A stretch of DNA of 64,000 nt, taken from NCBI GenBank assembly GCA_034440495.1, contig JAWXCE010000022.1:28273-92272 (forward strand). The letters are read 5' to 3'. This document shows, in pieces, positions 24,618 through 33,672 of this stretch. This DNA comes from JAWXCE01 sp034440495. GTDB lineage: Bacteria > Pseudomonadota > Alphaproteobacteria > Rhizobiales > Rhodomicrobiaceae. The notes beneath the pieces are model-generated. The model saw only the letters and a list, made by a program, of their open reading frames with translations, did not search any database and had not been told where the DNA came from. Position 1 is the stretch's first letter. The number at the start of each line of letters is the position of its first letter. The translations under genes and the position numbers were made by a program.

Positions 24618-26972
24618 TTAAGCCCGCTGCACGAACGAGGCGATGACCTTTTTCTGCCCGGCTTTGTCGAAATCGACGGTGAGTTTGTTGCCTTCGATCT
24701 CGGCGATGTGGCCATAGCCGAACTTGTCGTGGAAGATACGGTCGCCGACAACGAAGCCCTCCGTGTCGCCCGCGCTTGTCGCGACGAGTTCGCCATGAAT
24801 GGTGGGCGGGCCGCGCCGCGCGGGTTTAGCGGTTTTGGCCGCTTGGGAGTAAGCCTGCGCGCGCTGCCAGCCAGGGCTGGTGTAACCGCCGGTGAACGCG
24901 GCCTGCGCCCCCTCCTCGAAGCGTCCGTAGCCGCCGTGGCCCATCGGCTCCGAGATGGCTTCGGCGTGCGCCGCTGGCAACTCGTCCACGAAACGCGAGG
25001 GCATGGCGCTTTGCCACAGCCCATGCACGCGCCGGTTTTGCGCAAAGGTGATTTTCAGCCGCTGCCTGGCGCGTGTAACGCCGACATAGGCGAGCCGCCG
25101 CTCTTCCTCCAGCCCCGCCTGCCCGTTTTCATCCATGCTGCGCTGGTGCGGGAACAGCCCCTCCTCCCAGCCGGGGAGGAAAACATGGTCGAACTCCAGA
25201 CCCTTGGCAGCGTGCAATGTCATGATGCTGACCCGGTCGCCCTCGGAGTTCTGCTCCGCGTCCATTACAAGGCTCACATGCTCCAGGAAACCGCCGAGCG
25301 TGTCGAACTCGTCCATGAAGCGGATAAGTTCCTTGAGGTTTTCAAGCCGGGACGGCGCCTGCGGGGACTTATCCGCCTGCCACATGGCCGTATAGCCGCT
25401 CTCGTCCAGAATGCGCTCAGCCAGCTCGGTGTGCTTCATCGCATCGAGCGAGCGCCGCCAGATTTCAAACGCGGCTGTAAGCCCCGACAGGGTTTTGCGC
25501 ACGGCGGGCTTGAGTTCGTCGCTAGCGGACAGCGCCTTGGCGGCGTGGAACAGCGGCACGCCCTCGGCCCGCGCATAGGCGTGCAGGGTCTGCATGGTGG
25601 ATTCGCCCAACCCCCGCTTGGGCACGTTGACGATGCGCTCGAACTTCAGGTCGTTCGCCGGGTTATACATCACCTGCAAATAGGCGATGGCGTCCTTGAT
25701 CTCCTGCCGCTCGTAAAAGCGCGGTCCGCCGATGACGCGATACGGCAGGCCGAGCGTAACAAAGCGATCCTCCAGCGCCCGCATTTGAAACGACGCGCGC
25801 ACCAGAATGGCGATGTCATTCAGCTTTTGCCCGCGCCCGCGTGCAGATTCGATGTCGTCGGAAATCGCCCGCGCTTCCTGCTCGTCATCCCATACGCCCT
25901 GCACCAGTATGCGCTCGCCGTCCGGCCCGCCATCGGCATGCAGCGTCTTGCCGAGCCGTCCCTGATTGTGCGCAATGAGGCCCGAGGCTGCGCCAAGGAT
26001 ATGGCCCGTGGAGCGGTAATTGCGCTCCAGCCGGATAACCTTAGCGCCGGGAAAATCTTTCTCGAACCGCAGAATGTTATCCACCTCAGCGCCGCGCCAT
26101 CCGTAAATCGACTGGTCGTCGTCGCCCACGCAGCAGACATTGTGGTTGCCCTGCGCGAGCAGCCGCAGCCACAAATACTGCGCGACGTTGGTGTCCTGAT
26201 ATTCGTCCACCATGATGAACTGGAAGCGCTGGTGGTAGCTTTTCAGGATGTCCGGATTTTCGAGGAACAGGCGCAGGTTTTCCAGCAGCAGATCGCCGAA
26301 ATCCGCTGCGTTTAAATCCTTTAGCCGTTGCTGATAGGCGGCATAAAACTCCGCGCCACGCCCGTTAGCAAACGCAAACGCCTCGCCCGCCGGGATTTTG
26401 TCCGGCGCGAGCCCCCGATTCTTCCAACTATCAATGAGGCTCGCCAGATGCCGCGGCGTCCAGCGCTTCACGTCCAGCTTCGCCGCCTCGATGACCTGCT
26501 TCAGCAGCCGCAACTGATCGTCGGTGTCGAGCACGGTGAAGGACGATTGTAGCCCCACAAGCTCCGCGTGATACCGCAAAATCCGCGCGCTGATGGAATG
26601 AAACGTGCCGAGCCACGGCATCCCCTCCACCGTGCCGCCAACCAGCGCGCCGATGCGATGCTTCATCTCCTTGGCGGCTTTGTTAGTGAATGTAACGGAA
26701 AGGATTTCCTGCGGCCGCGCCCGCCGCGTCGCCAGAATATGCGCGATGCGGGCGGTCAGCACCCGCGTCTTGCCCGTGCCTGCGCCCGCGAGCACCAGCA
26801 CCGGCCCGTCGAGCGCCTCCACCGCCTCGCGCTGCTCCGCGTTCAGCCCTTGAAAAAAGGGCGGTTGCGCCGACGCCCGCTTCGACAGCGGCACGATTTG
26901 CGCGTTTTGCGGTTTCGCGGCAGGATCCAAGGCGTGTTTCCGACTCGCTGTCATATCCAATGAGTACAACAT
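24618..26972 (-). CDS. uvrD: ATP-dependent DNA helicase UvrD/PcrA type
   Basis: This superfamily 1A 3'-5' helicase acts in excision and mismatch repair. It has 784 residues. The Q motif FFQGLNAEQREAV near residue 39 is followed by Walker A AGAGTGKTRVL, DEYQDTN (motif II), GDDDQSIYGWRGAE (motif III), VSIMTLHAAKGLEFDHVF (motif V) and VGVTRARQRLKI (motif VI). The C-terminal Tudor-like part ends FGYGHIAEIEGNKLTVDFDK. The start is ATG 26972 or 26954; neither has a strong ribosome site. The last 122 bases are repeated downstream around foreign DNA. Confidence 0.95.
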   Translation of the reverse strand: MLYSLDMTASRKHALDPAAKPQNAQIVPLSKRASAQPPFFQGLNAEQREAVEALDGPVLVLAGAGTGKTRVLTARIAHILATRRARPQEILSVTFTNKAAKEMKHRIGALVGGTVEGMPWLGTFHSISARILRYHAELVGLQSSFTVLDTDDQLRLLKQVIEAAKLDVKRWTPRHLASLIDSWKNRGLAPDKIPAGEAFAFANGRGAEFYAAYQQRLKDLNAADFGDLLLENLRLFLENPDILKSYHQRFQFIMVDEYQDTNVAQYLWLRLLAQGNHNVCCVGDDDQSIYGWRGAEVDNILRFEKDFPGAKVIRLERNYRSTGHILGAASGLIAHNQGRLGKTLHADGGPDGERILVQGVWDDEQEARAISDDIESARGRGQKLNDIAILVRASFQMRALEDRFVTLGLPYRVIGGPRFYERQEIKDAIAYLQVMYNPANDLKFERIVNVPKRGLGESTMQTLHAYARAEGVPLFHAAKALSASDELKPAVRKTLSGLTAAFEIWRRSLDAMKHTELAERILDESGYTAMWQADKSPQAPSRLENLKELIRFMDEFDTLGGFLEHVSLVMDAEQNSEGDRVSIMTLHAAKGLEFDHVFLPGWEEGLFPHQRSMDENGQAGLEEERRLAYVGVTRARQRLKITFAQNRRVHGLWQSAMPSRFVDELPAAHAEAISEPMGHGGYGRFEEGAQAAFTGGYTSPGWQRAQAYSQAAKTAKPARRGPPTIHGELVATSAGDTEGFVVGDRIFHDKFGYGHIAEIEGNKLTVDFDKAGQKKVIASFVQRA

Positions 26973-27017
26973 GGGAACAGCGGCCGCAATTTCCTACGAC
27001 GCCCGTCCACATGCAGG

Positions 27018-27273
27018 CTACTTCAGCAGCGCGTCATACTCCGCGTGAGCGCCGATCCAGAACCAGGAATAGCCGTTAACTTCTTCAGTCGCCAAAGCGC
27101 GATAATCGCGGCCAACACGCGCCGACCATAGCACCCCAACTTTCTTGAACTGAATGGATGGATGTCTAGGGTTAGCTTTCAAAAGTTGGACGTTTTTGGC
27201 CGCAAGCCGCTGCGTTGCGGTCGGCAAAGCGCCGTAGCACTGCCAGAAGCTGGCGGCCCGCGAAATGCCTCAC
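27018..27273 (-). pseudogene. RelE/ParE-like toxin with a 5' frameshift
   Basis: The readable part is ASFWQCYGALPTATQRLAAK and onward to WSARVGRDYRAL and WFWIGAHAEYDALLK, the pattern of a small RelE/ParE-fold toxin. The expected start is GTG 27273, overlapping the antitoxin stop as GTGA, and begins VRHFAG. That frame runs out of register with the conserved part: one base appears to be missing near 27255. In the conserved frame no ATG or GTG follows the antitoxin stop; the first candidate is an internal TTG at 27227, which would remove the first helix. The toxin is probably inactive. Confidence 0.7.
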
Positions 27274-27467
27274 AGGTCGCGGCCGTTGCCTTCGGCGTAA
27301 TCCTTTTTGGCTTGTTCAATCAGCTTGTCGAGCTTGCCCGCCGCGCTATCTCGCGCGATCTGCTTGTCCCACTCGTCCATGTCGAACTCGTTGAACCACT
27401 CTCGAAACTTGGCCAGATCCGCCTCGGATAGCTTGGCCACCGCTTTTTCCAAGTCCTTGACTGTCAT
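27270..27467 (-). CDS. Antitoxin of the RelE/ParE-like module
   Basis: This 65-residue acidic protein begins MTVKDLEKAVAKLSEADLAK after AGAGGCGAG; WFNEFDMDEWDKQIARD and AGKLDKLIEQAKKDY follow. The sequence pattern (LSxxDLAxFRxWFxEFD) is a familiar small antitoxin paired with toxins ending WFWIGxHAEYD. It precedes the toxin with a four-base overlap, the usual antitoxin-first order. It is intact while its toxin is not. It would bind the toxin and repress the operon. Confidence 0.78.
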   Translation of the reverse strand: MTVKDLEKAVAKLSEADLAKFREWFNEFDMDEWDKQIARDSAAGKLDKLIEQAKKDYAEGNGRDL

Positions 27468-27551
27468 TGCTCGCCTCTGATGCTCTTTTCGCAATAGTAC
27501 CAGACGCCGTCGCCTGCGCAACTTTGCAAGACAGCAAATTAAGCACGCTTG

Positions 27552-27725
27552 CTATGGAGAGAAAATCAGGAATACGAAAGTCGCGAACAAAACCAGATGC
27601 ACCACGCCGGGCAGGATGTTGGTTCGGCCATCGCTGAACGTCGCTAAACTCACGCCGAATGTCACGGCGAGCAGCGCAGCGTCACTTGAATCAAGACCAA
27701 GCGCCAGCGGCGTGTGGCGTCTTGT
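27552..27725 (-). pseudogene. 3' fragment of a calcium/proton antiporter gene
   Basis: An open stretch of 57 codons plus stop reads HTPLALGLDSSDAALLAVTF, then SDGRTNILPGVVHLVLFATF and a hydrophobic end. This matches the last two membrane helices of ChaA/CAX-type cation/proton antiporters, which typically contain GRTNVLQGxVHLVxFA. Nothing upstream continues it: TGA precedes the first codon, and the VapBC region begins beyond. The rest of the gene was deleted, probably when the neighbouring toxin-antitoxin modules came in. Confidence 0.7.
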
Positions 27726-27825
27726 TCATGATTATCCGAGGGGCGGCTTCGATACGTCCGGATGATACCTCATATTTTTCGGGAGATTGTAGAAACAATG
27801 GTATATTTTTACGAAGGAGATAACG

Positions 27826-28083
27826 ATGGGCTTGAACATTAAAAACGAACAGGCGCACAGGCTTGCGACTGAAGTCGCTGAACTCGCGGGTGAAACGCTA
27901 ACTGATGCAGTGACAAACGCTCTGCGCGAACGGCTCCAACGCTTGGAAAGCCAAAACGCCATGCGTAAAGTTCAAAGGGCGCAGACCATTATGGAAGCCG
28001 CCCGCAAGTTTCGCGAACAGCTTGCAGAGCCGTTGCCCGGTCATGGCGAATTTTTATATGACGAGCGCGGCCTGCCAAAATGA
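27826..28083 (+). CDS. vapB: VapB-family antitoxin
   Basis: This 85-residue antitoxin is of the Rv0623/PSK type. The N-terminal ribbon-helix-helix-like segment is MGLNIKNEQAHRLATEVAEL with TLTDAVTNALRERL. The C-terminus has GHGEFLYDERGLPK, which resembles the toxin-binding tail. A strong GAAGGAG site precedes ATG 27826. It overlaps vapC as ATGA. VapB neutralises the VapC ribonuclease and represses the operon. It is intact. Confidence 0.88.
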   Translation: MGLNIKNEQAHRLATEVAELAGETLTDAVTNALRERLQRLESQNAMRKVQRAQTIMEAARKFREQLAEPLPGHGEFLYDERGLPK

Positions 28084-28461
28084 TTGTCGATACATCAGCC
28101 ATAATAGCGATCTTGGCTAACGAGCCTGACGCACAGAGTTTCGCAGAGGCAATCGCAACGACCGCGCTATGCGCTATGTCGGCGGCGACTTTTTCGAAGC
28201 GGCGATCATTGCGGATAATAGGACTCGCTGCCCATGGCGCTTGATGAGTTTATGAGAGATACGGAGATAGAAATTGTCCCCGTCACTGCGGCTCAGGTTC
28301 GGATCGTTAGAGTCGCCTATCAGACATACGGGCGCGGCAATCATCCGGCGCGGCTCAATTTCGGCGATTGTTTTACCTACGCGCTGGCGCAGGAAACCGG
28401 GCGAGTCTTGCTGTTTAAGGGCGATGACTTCGCGCAAACGGATGTGCGCCCGGCGATATAG
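28080..28461 (+). pseudogene. vapC: VapC PIN-domain toxin broken by two frameshifts
   Basis: The start ATG 28080 reads MIVDTSAIIAILANEPDAQS, a classic PIN-domain N-terminus with the first acidic residue. A missing base in the T-run at 28190-28194 moves EAAIIADNRT into another frame. A second missing base between about 28215 and 28234 moves LDEFMRDTEIEIVPVTAAQ, LNFGDCFTYALA and LLFKGDDF into the third frame. Restoring both bases gives a normal VapC of about 127 residues. As it stands the product stops after 54 residues and lacks the remaining catalytic residues. Confidence 0.85.
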
Positions 28462-28604
28462 GCCGATACAACAGGTTGGACTTTAGGGCGGGAATTGTTA
28501 AGGTTCACGTTATATTATGGACACGTCACAATTGTAAGTGATTCAGCGTTCATGCGGGATGACGCCGCGCTGGTTAATTCGTCCATTAGCCGTGGAGGCC
28601 ATAC

Positions 28605-31600
28605 TTGGGAGCCGTTCTCGCAACTCTGGCGACGCTTGTTATCCTCGTGCTTGGAGGCGCATTCGCCGTTCCTTATCTGGTCGACTGGAACGATTACCGC
28701 GACGTGTTCCAGGCGCAGGCAAGCCGGCTGATGGGCCGCAACGTCGATGTGCGCGGCGATGTCAGCCTCACCATTCTCCCCGTGCCGCAGATCGCCTTCC
28801 AGAACGTCCGCATCGCCGATGAAACTGGCGGCTTTGACGCCGCCATCGCTGAGGTGCAATCGTTCGACATGATGCTATCGCTACCCGCCCTGCTGACCGG
28901 CGCCGTAGAGGCCAGCAGCATCTCACTCGTCAAACCCGTCCTGCGGCTGTCGATTGACCAAAACGGTCAGGGAAACTGGCGCAATCTCGGGATGCGCGAT
29001 AATGGTCAGATCGGGCCACGTGCAGTGGCGCTGAACGGCGTTGCGATCAAGGATGGCGTTATCGAAATTACGGAAGCCGATAGCGGTTCAATTTGGCGTG
29101 CCACGTCAATTACGGGGACATTCGCAGCGGACTCCCTGCAAGGGCCTTTCAAGTTCAACGGAGCGGCGATGTTTGGTGGCTTGAAGCACGATGTGCGTTT
29201 CGGCGCCGCGAAATACGCTGATGGCAAACTGAACACAAAAGTCTCGGCGCAAAGCGCCGGCGGGGCGCAATACGCCTTTGACGGCGCCTTATCCGGCCTA
29301 GACGACAAACCGCAATACTCAGGCGGCGTCAGCTTGAAGTCCGCCGTCGGCTCGAACCTTGGTTATGAGGCGAAGGCCAGGGCCAACCTTTCGCTGGCTG
29401 GACTGGAGTTCACTGACCTGACCCTGACCGTGGCCGACAATGTACGCCCGCAGACCGTCACTGGAACAGCCTCTATAACGCGCGGTGCGCAACCGACCTT
29501 TAACGTGCAAATGGCGGGAGACTGGTTTAACGCCGATCCATTCTTGAGCGCAGGGTCGAATGAGACTTTGCCGGAGGCGCTTAATTCCGGCCTCCGCTCA
29601 TTTCGGGAGGCGATTGGCGGGGCGGCAGAAGGGCGGCTCAGATTGTCCGTCGCTCAACTCATGCTGCGCGGGGATGACCTGCGCGACGTTTCTTTAGACA
29701 TAAATCATAGTGCTAGCGGGCTGGACATAACCAGCCTCCGGGCGCTAGCTCCGGGAGATAGCGATATCCGGCTTTCCGGCCGCGTTAACGCCGCTTCCGA
29801 AGCGGCAAACTTTGAAGGCGCCGGAGAGATCAGCGGCTCCAGTCTCTCGCGGTTTCTCAAATGGTCGGGAGGCTTCAAGGATGACGCAAATCCGGCCCTG
29901 GCGAAAAATTTTGCGCTGAAAGGTAAGGTTTCACTTAACGGTCACGAGTTTCGGATCGGCGAGGCGGCGGGCGAGTTGGGCAGTTCGGCCCTGACTGGGC
30001 ACCTTCAGTATGCCTTTGCGGATCGTGGAGCTTTGTCACTGTCAATCGAAAGCGACCGGCTTGACCTTCGCGAGGTCATTTCCGGTGATCTGAACCTGAG
30101 CGAGCTGGCGGGTGGGGCCAGTAAAGACACGGACGTCGATCCCCAGAACGGCATAACGCTGCAAAGCATGCTGGTGCGCTTTCAGGCGTTCAACTCTGCA
30201 AAGATCAAGATCAGGGCTGGCGTGCTGGAGTTTGACGATCAGGATGTCAAAGACGTTCTCGCAGACATATCGGCGGGCGGCGACAGCCTCACTATTACGG
30301 CTTTGCAGTTTGCAACCGGCGACGGACTGCGCATGAAGGCCACCGGGAAACTGCAGTCGCTGCAAAGTGCGCCTGAGGGGGAAATTAAACTCTCTATCGA
30401 TGCAGCGGGAGAAAACGGCGTTTGGTCGCTCGCTCGCGCCGCCGGTCTGAGAAACAACGCGGATAACTCTGACGCCCGGGCGTCGATGTTAGTGCCGCTC
30501 AAAATTGCTGGCTCGCTGAAAGCGCGCGGCGCGGCTGACGCGATTGACTTCAAGCTCGACGGTCTTGCGTCTGACAGCCCGTTTTCCGTGGAGGGGCGTT
30601 TTCAGGGCGAAAATAGTTCGTCATGGCGAGGCGATGTCACGGTAGATGCATGGATATCGAACGCTGACGGGGGCAAGCTGCTGGCGCAGATTTTGCCAGG
30701 CTCGCAAGGACGGGCAAAGCTGGCCAGCACAGAGCAAGGCACACTGTCCATCATCGCCAGCGGGCGGTTGAATGAAACGCTGCAAAGCAAAGTCACGCTG
30801 CGAACCGCAAATCTGAAGGGGGCCTTTAGCGGTCAGGCGTCACTGATGAAAACGCCGTGGGAGGCGTCCGGCAATGTGCGCATAGAAAGCGCCAACGCTG
30901 CAACTTCGGGGATGATGTCGCAGCTTCTGCTTGGCCGTCCCGTTATTTCCGAAGCATTTTCAGCTCAGGCGGACACGTTAAAAACGGAGAATACATACAC
31001 ACTTTCCGGCCTGGCTCTCGATATTGGGGGCGCGGTCGCTTCCGGGAGCGCAAAAGTCGTAATCGTCGATGGTGCGCCCCTCATTTCAGCCTCGCTTGAG
31101 ACAGACAGGGCAGCCACGCCGGATCTTTTCGCGATGCTCTTGGATACGTCCACGCTTTCCCCGGCAGTTATTTCGACAACTTCGGATACTATATGGCCTG
31201 ATGCGCCGTTCTCCCCGGCGCTATTCGAGGGCGTCCGGCATTCGCTATCCCTGAAATCCAGACGGCTTGAACTCGGCGCAGGCTTGACGCTTGAGCAGGC
31301 GGAATTGATCGCGGCGCTGGAGCGCGGCGCCCTCGTCGTTTCAAAGCTGGAGGGCGATACGCTGGGGGGCCGCTTTTCCGCGCAAGGATCGTTGAAACAC
31401 GAGCGAGGCCGTTTCGCTCTGAATGGCAAGGCCGGTTTGCGGGATGCCCGGCTTGAAGCGCTGCTGGCCACATCTGGAGGGTCCGGCGCGCCCCCGCTTG
31501 CCTCAGGCGCTGTGTCTTTGGACGCGCGTTTTAGCGGACAGGGAGCAACCCCTCGCGGCATGATCTCAAACTTGTCCGGCAAAGGCAGCCTGCGATTTGG

Positions 31601-32519
31601 GCAGGGCGTGCTGTACAAGTTCTCGCCCGGCGCGCCAGAGCGGCTGGCCCGAGAGTTTCTCGAAAGCAAGGAGTCGGCAAAAGCGGGTTTCGAAAAAACA
31701 CTTACCGCTTATATCCGTCAGGGTGAGTTCGGCTATAGGCGCCTGCGTGCCCCGTTTGTCATCAAAAACGGATTACTGAAAGTGCGTCGCGCATCGTTTC
31801 GCGGGTCGGACTACGCGATTAGGTCGGAGATTGACGTCGATCTGCCAAGCTTGCGCGCCGACTCCGAGTGGAGTTTGGGCGTAAGGTCAGGCCGCAAACA
31901 AGCTGAAACGCCTACGGTCAAAGCGATTTTTGCAGGGCCGCTGGCTGAGTTGAGCACGCTGAAACTCAGCATTGAAATGAATGAGTTCGAGCGATTCCTC
32001 ACCGTCCGCCGGATGGAGAGGGATTTGGAGAACCTCGACTGGTTGAACCAATACGGCCGCACTCCGCCGCCTGAAGCGGCCCCGCAGCCCCCTGGCCCGC
32101 GCATCGAAAATCGCAAATCACCGCCATTCGCGGGGCAACCACCCGGTAGTCAAGCAGTTGAGCGCCAGCCGTTGCCGCCGCTACCGGATGCGCCTCCGCC
32201 GCGCGCCGCAGATGTGCAAAGCTGGAAACCGACGCCGCAAAGCGATGCGGGCAGTCCGGTCATTCAGGAAAAGTCGCCTGGGGCATTTGAAGCAAAAATC
32301 CGTTCAGCGATCACCAATCCGCCTCTCCCCTCGACTGAGCTGCCCACCCCGTCGGAAGTGCGGCAACCGCAATCTGCGCCCGCTGACGCACAGCCCGCAC
32401 CGTATCAGCCCTCAAACACTCAACAGGGCAATGACGCCTCGCAAGCGGCTCAGACCGCCCCGCCGAAGCCGAAGCGGTCTTTCAACTCGAACGAGCCATT
32501 TAATCCCTTTAGCCGCTGA
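28605..32519 (+). CDS. AsmA-family protein
   Basis: This is a large envelope protein (1304 residues) of the AsmA/TamB-related class, linked to outer-membrane assembly and lipid transport. The TTG start at 28605 lies six bases after GGAGG. One N-terminal membrane segment (about residues 3-25) is followed by the AsmA signature YLVDWNDYRDVFQAQASRLM and NVDVRGDVSLTILPVPQI. Next come many repeat-like beta strands and the C-terminal AsmA domain (GKGSLRFGQGVLYKF). The last 150 residues are Pro/Gln-rich and probably disordered. It lies convergent with mcl; 15 bases separate their ends. Confidence 0.88.
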   Translation: MGAVLATLATLVILVLGGAFAVPYLVDWNDYRDVFQAQASRLMGRNVDVRGDVSLTILPVPQIAFQNVRIADETGGFDAAIAEVQSFDMMLSLPALLTGAVEASSISLVKPVLRLSIDQNGQGNWRNLGMRDNGQIGPRAVALNGVAIKDGVIEITEADSGSIWRATSITGTFAADSLQGPFKFNGAAMFGGLKHDVRFGAAKYADGKLNTKVSAQSAGGAQYAFDGALSGLDDKPQYSGGVSLKSAVGSNLGYEAKARANLSLAGLEFTDLTLTVADNVRPQTVTGTASITRGAQPTFNVQMAGDWFNADPFLSAGSNETLPEALNSGLRSFREAIGGAAEGRLRLSVAQLMLRGDDLRDVSLDINHSASGLDITSLRALAPGDSDIRLSGRVNAASEAANFEGAGEISGSSLSRFLKWSGGFKDDANPALAKNFALKGKVSLNGHEFRIGEAAGELGSSALTGHLQYAFADRGALSLSIESDRLDLREVISGDLNLSELAGGASKDTDVDPQNGITLQSMLVRFQAFNSAKIKIRAGVLEFDDQDVKDVLADISAGGDSLTITALQFATGDGLRMKATGKLQSLQSAPEGEIKLSIDAAGENGVWSLARAAGLRNNADNSDARASMLVPLKIAGSLKARGAADAIDFKLDGLASDSPFSVEGRFQGENSSSWRGDVTVDAWISNADGGKLLAQILPGSQGRAKLASTEQGTLSIIASGRLNETLQSKVTLRTANLKGAFSGQASLMKTPWEASGNVRIESANAATSGMMSQLLLGRPVISEAFSAQADTLKTENTYTLSGLALDIGGAVASGSAKVVIVDGAPLISASLETDRAATPDLFAMLLDTSTLSPAVISTTSDTIWPDAPFSPALFEGVRHSLSLKSRRLELGAGLTLEQAELIAALERGALVVSKLEGDTLGGRFSAQGSLKHERGRFALNGKAGLRDARLEALLATSGGSGAPPLASGAVSLDARFSGQGATPRGMISNLSGKGSLRFGQGVLYKFSPGAPERLAREFLESKESAKAGFEKTLTAYIRQGEFGYRRLRAPFVIKNGLLKVRRASFRGSDYAIRSEIDVDLPSLRADSEWSLGVRSGRKQAETPTVKAIFAGPLAELSTLKLSIEMNEFERFLTVRRMERDLENLDWLNQYGRTPPPEAAPQPPGPRIENRKSPPFAGQPPGSQAVERQPLPPLPDAPPPRAADVQSWKPTPQSDAGSPVIQEKSPGAFEAKIRSAITNPPLPSTELPTPSEVRQPQSAPADAQPAPYQPSNTQQGNDASQAAQTAPPKPKRSFNSNEPFNPFSR

Positions 32520-32534
32520 CCTGAAGTTCAGCTT

Positions 32535-33515
32535 TTAGCCTTGGGCGATGCCCATAGCGGACGCCTTGCTCAACAGCGCCTCGGCCATGCGAATCGACGC
32601 GATGTCTATCAGGCGGCCGTCCAGCGACACCGCGCCCTTACCAGCCTTCGCCGCGTCCGCCATGGCTTCGACGATTCTGCGGGCTTTCGTCACCTCGGCA
32701 TCGGATGGCGTGAACACCTTATTCGCCAGTTCGATCTGGCTGGGGTGGATCGCCCATTTGCCTTCGAAGCCGAGCGCGGCCGCGCGCCGCGCCGCCGATG
32801 TGTAGCCATCCGGGTCGCCGAAATCGCCAAACGGGCCGTCGATGGGGCGCAGTCCATAGGCGCGGCACGCGACCATCATGCGGGCCTGGGCGAACAGCCA
32901 CGGGTCCTGCCAGTGGGTCTGGCGATTGCCGTCCGCGTCCTTGTCGGTCAGCACGCTGTAGTCAACATTGACGCCGCCGATGACGGTTGAACGCGCGCGG
33001 GTGGACGCCGCATAATCCGCCACGCCGAACGACATCGCCTCCAGACGCCTCGATGACTGCGCGATGGCATCCACGTTCGCCATGCCCAGCGCGGTCTCGA
33101 TAAGCACTTCGAAGCCGATGCGCTTGTCGCGCTTCTTGGCCTGCTCGATCTGGGTGACCAGCATATCGACCGCGTACACATCCGCCGCCACGCCCGCTTT
33201 GGGGATCAGGATCATGTCGAGGCGCGGGCAGTTCTCCACCACATCCACCACGTCGCGATACATGTAGTGGGTATCTAGGCCGTTGATGCGCAGCATCATC
33301 GTCTTGCTGCCCCAATTCACATCATTCAGCGCCTGCACGATATTCTTGCGCGCCTGCTCCTTGTCGTCCGGCGCCACCGCGTCTTCCAGATCGAGGAAAA
33401 TAATGTCGGCGGCGGACGCTGCAGCCTTCTCGAACATGCCGATGTTCGACCCCGGCACGGCCAGCTCGGAACGGTGCAGGCGCGGCGTCGCCTGCTCGAT
33501 GATGGTGAAGCTCAT
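32535..33515 (-). CDS. mcl: Malyl-CoA lyase (serine cycle)
   Basis: Malyl-CoA lyase splits malyl-CoA into glyoxylate and acetyl-CoA, the step that regenerates glyoxylate in the serine cycle. The enzyme belongs to the HpcH/CitE family and has 326 residues. Visible are the N-terminal LHRSELAVPGSN, FLDLEDAVAPDDK with a catalytic aspartate, LRINGLDTHYMYRDV, a metal-site region IGFEVLIETALGM, and GKWAIHPSQIELAN. It is the last gene of the leftward mtkA-mtkB-ppc-mcl group; a palindromic repeat separates it from ppc. CitE-like alternatives are less likely given the neighbours. Confidence 0.92.
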   Translation of the reverse strand: MSFTIIEQATPRLHRSELAVPGSNIGMFEKAAASAADIIFLDLEDAVAPDDKEQARKNIVQALNDVNWGSKTMMLRINGLDTHYMYRDVVDVVENCPRLDMILIPKAGVAADVYAVDMLVTQIEQAKKRDKRIGFEVLIETALGMANVDAIAQSSRRLEAMSFGVADYAASTRARSTVIGGVNVDYSVLTDKDADGNRQTHWQDPWLFAQARMMVACRAYGLRPIDGPFGDFGDPDGYTSAARRAAALGFEGKWAIHPSQIELANKVFTPSDAEVTKARRIVEAMADAAKAGKGAVSLDGRLIDIASIRMAEALLSKASAMGIAQG

Positions 33516-33547
33516 GATTCGTTCTCCGTTTTTGATTCTACATACTT

Positions 33548-33634
33548 GTCATGGCCGGGCTTGACCCGGCCATCTATAATTTATGAACCCTGTCGTGCGG
33601 CTTTCTGGATGGCCGCCTTAACGGCGGCCATGAC
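33548..33634. repeat. Palindromic repeat, family 2, copy A (ppc-mcl gap)
   Basis: GTCATGGCCGGGCTTGACC starts one arm, with its own short hairpin GGCCGGG...CCCGGCC. The other arm ends GGCGGCCATGAC. The outer ends GTCATGGCC and GGCCATGAC are exact inverted copies. It fills most of the 157-base gap between ppc and mcl. A relative lies between sga and hprA. Confidence 0.85.
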
Positions 33635-33672
33635 AACAAAACCAGCCACGCCTCGTGCCTTACAGTTAGTAT

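Noticed and set aside
24708..26315. A 535-codon open frame on the plus strand opposite uvrD
   Set aside because: It is antisense to a clear helicase, has no recognisable motif, and is the kind of long shadow frame expected in high-GC coding DNA.
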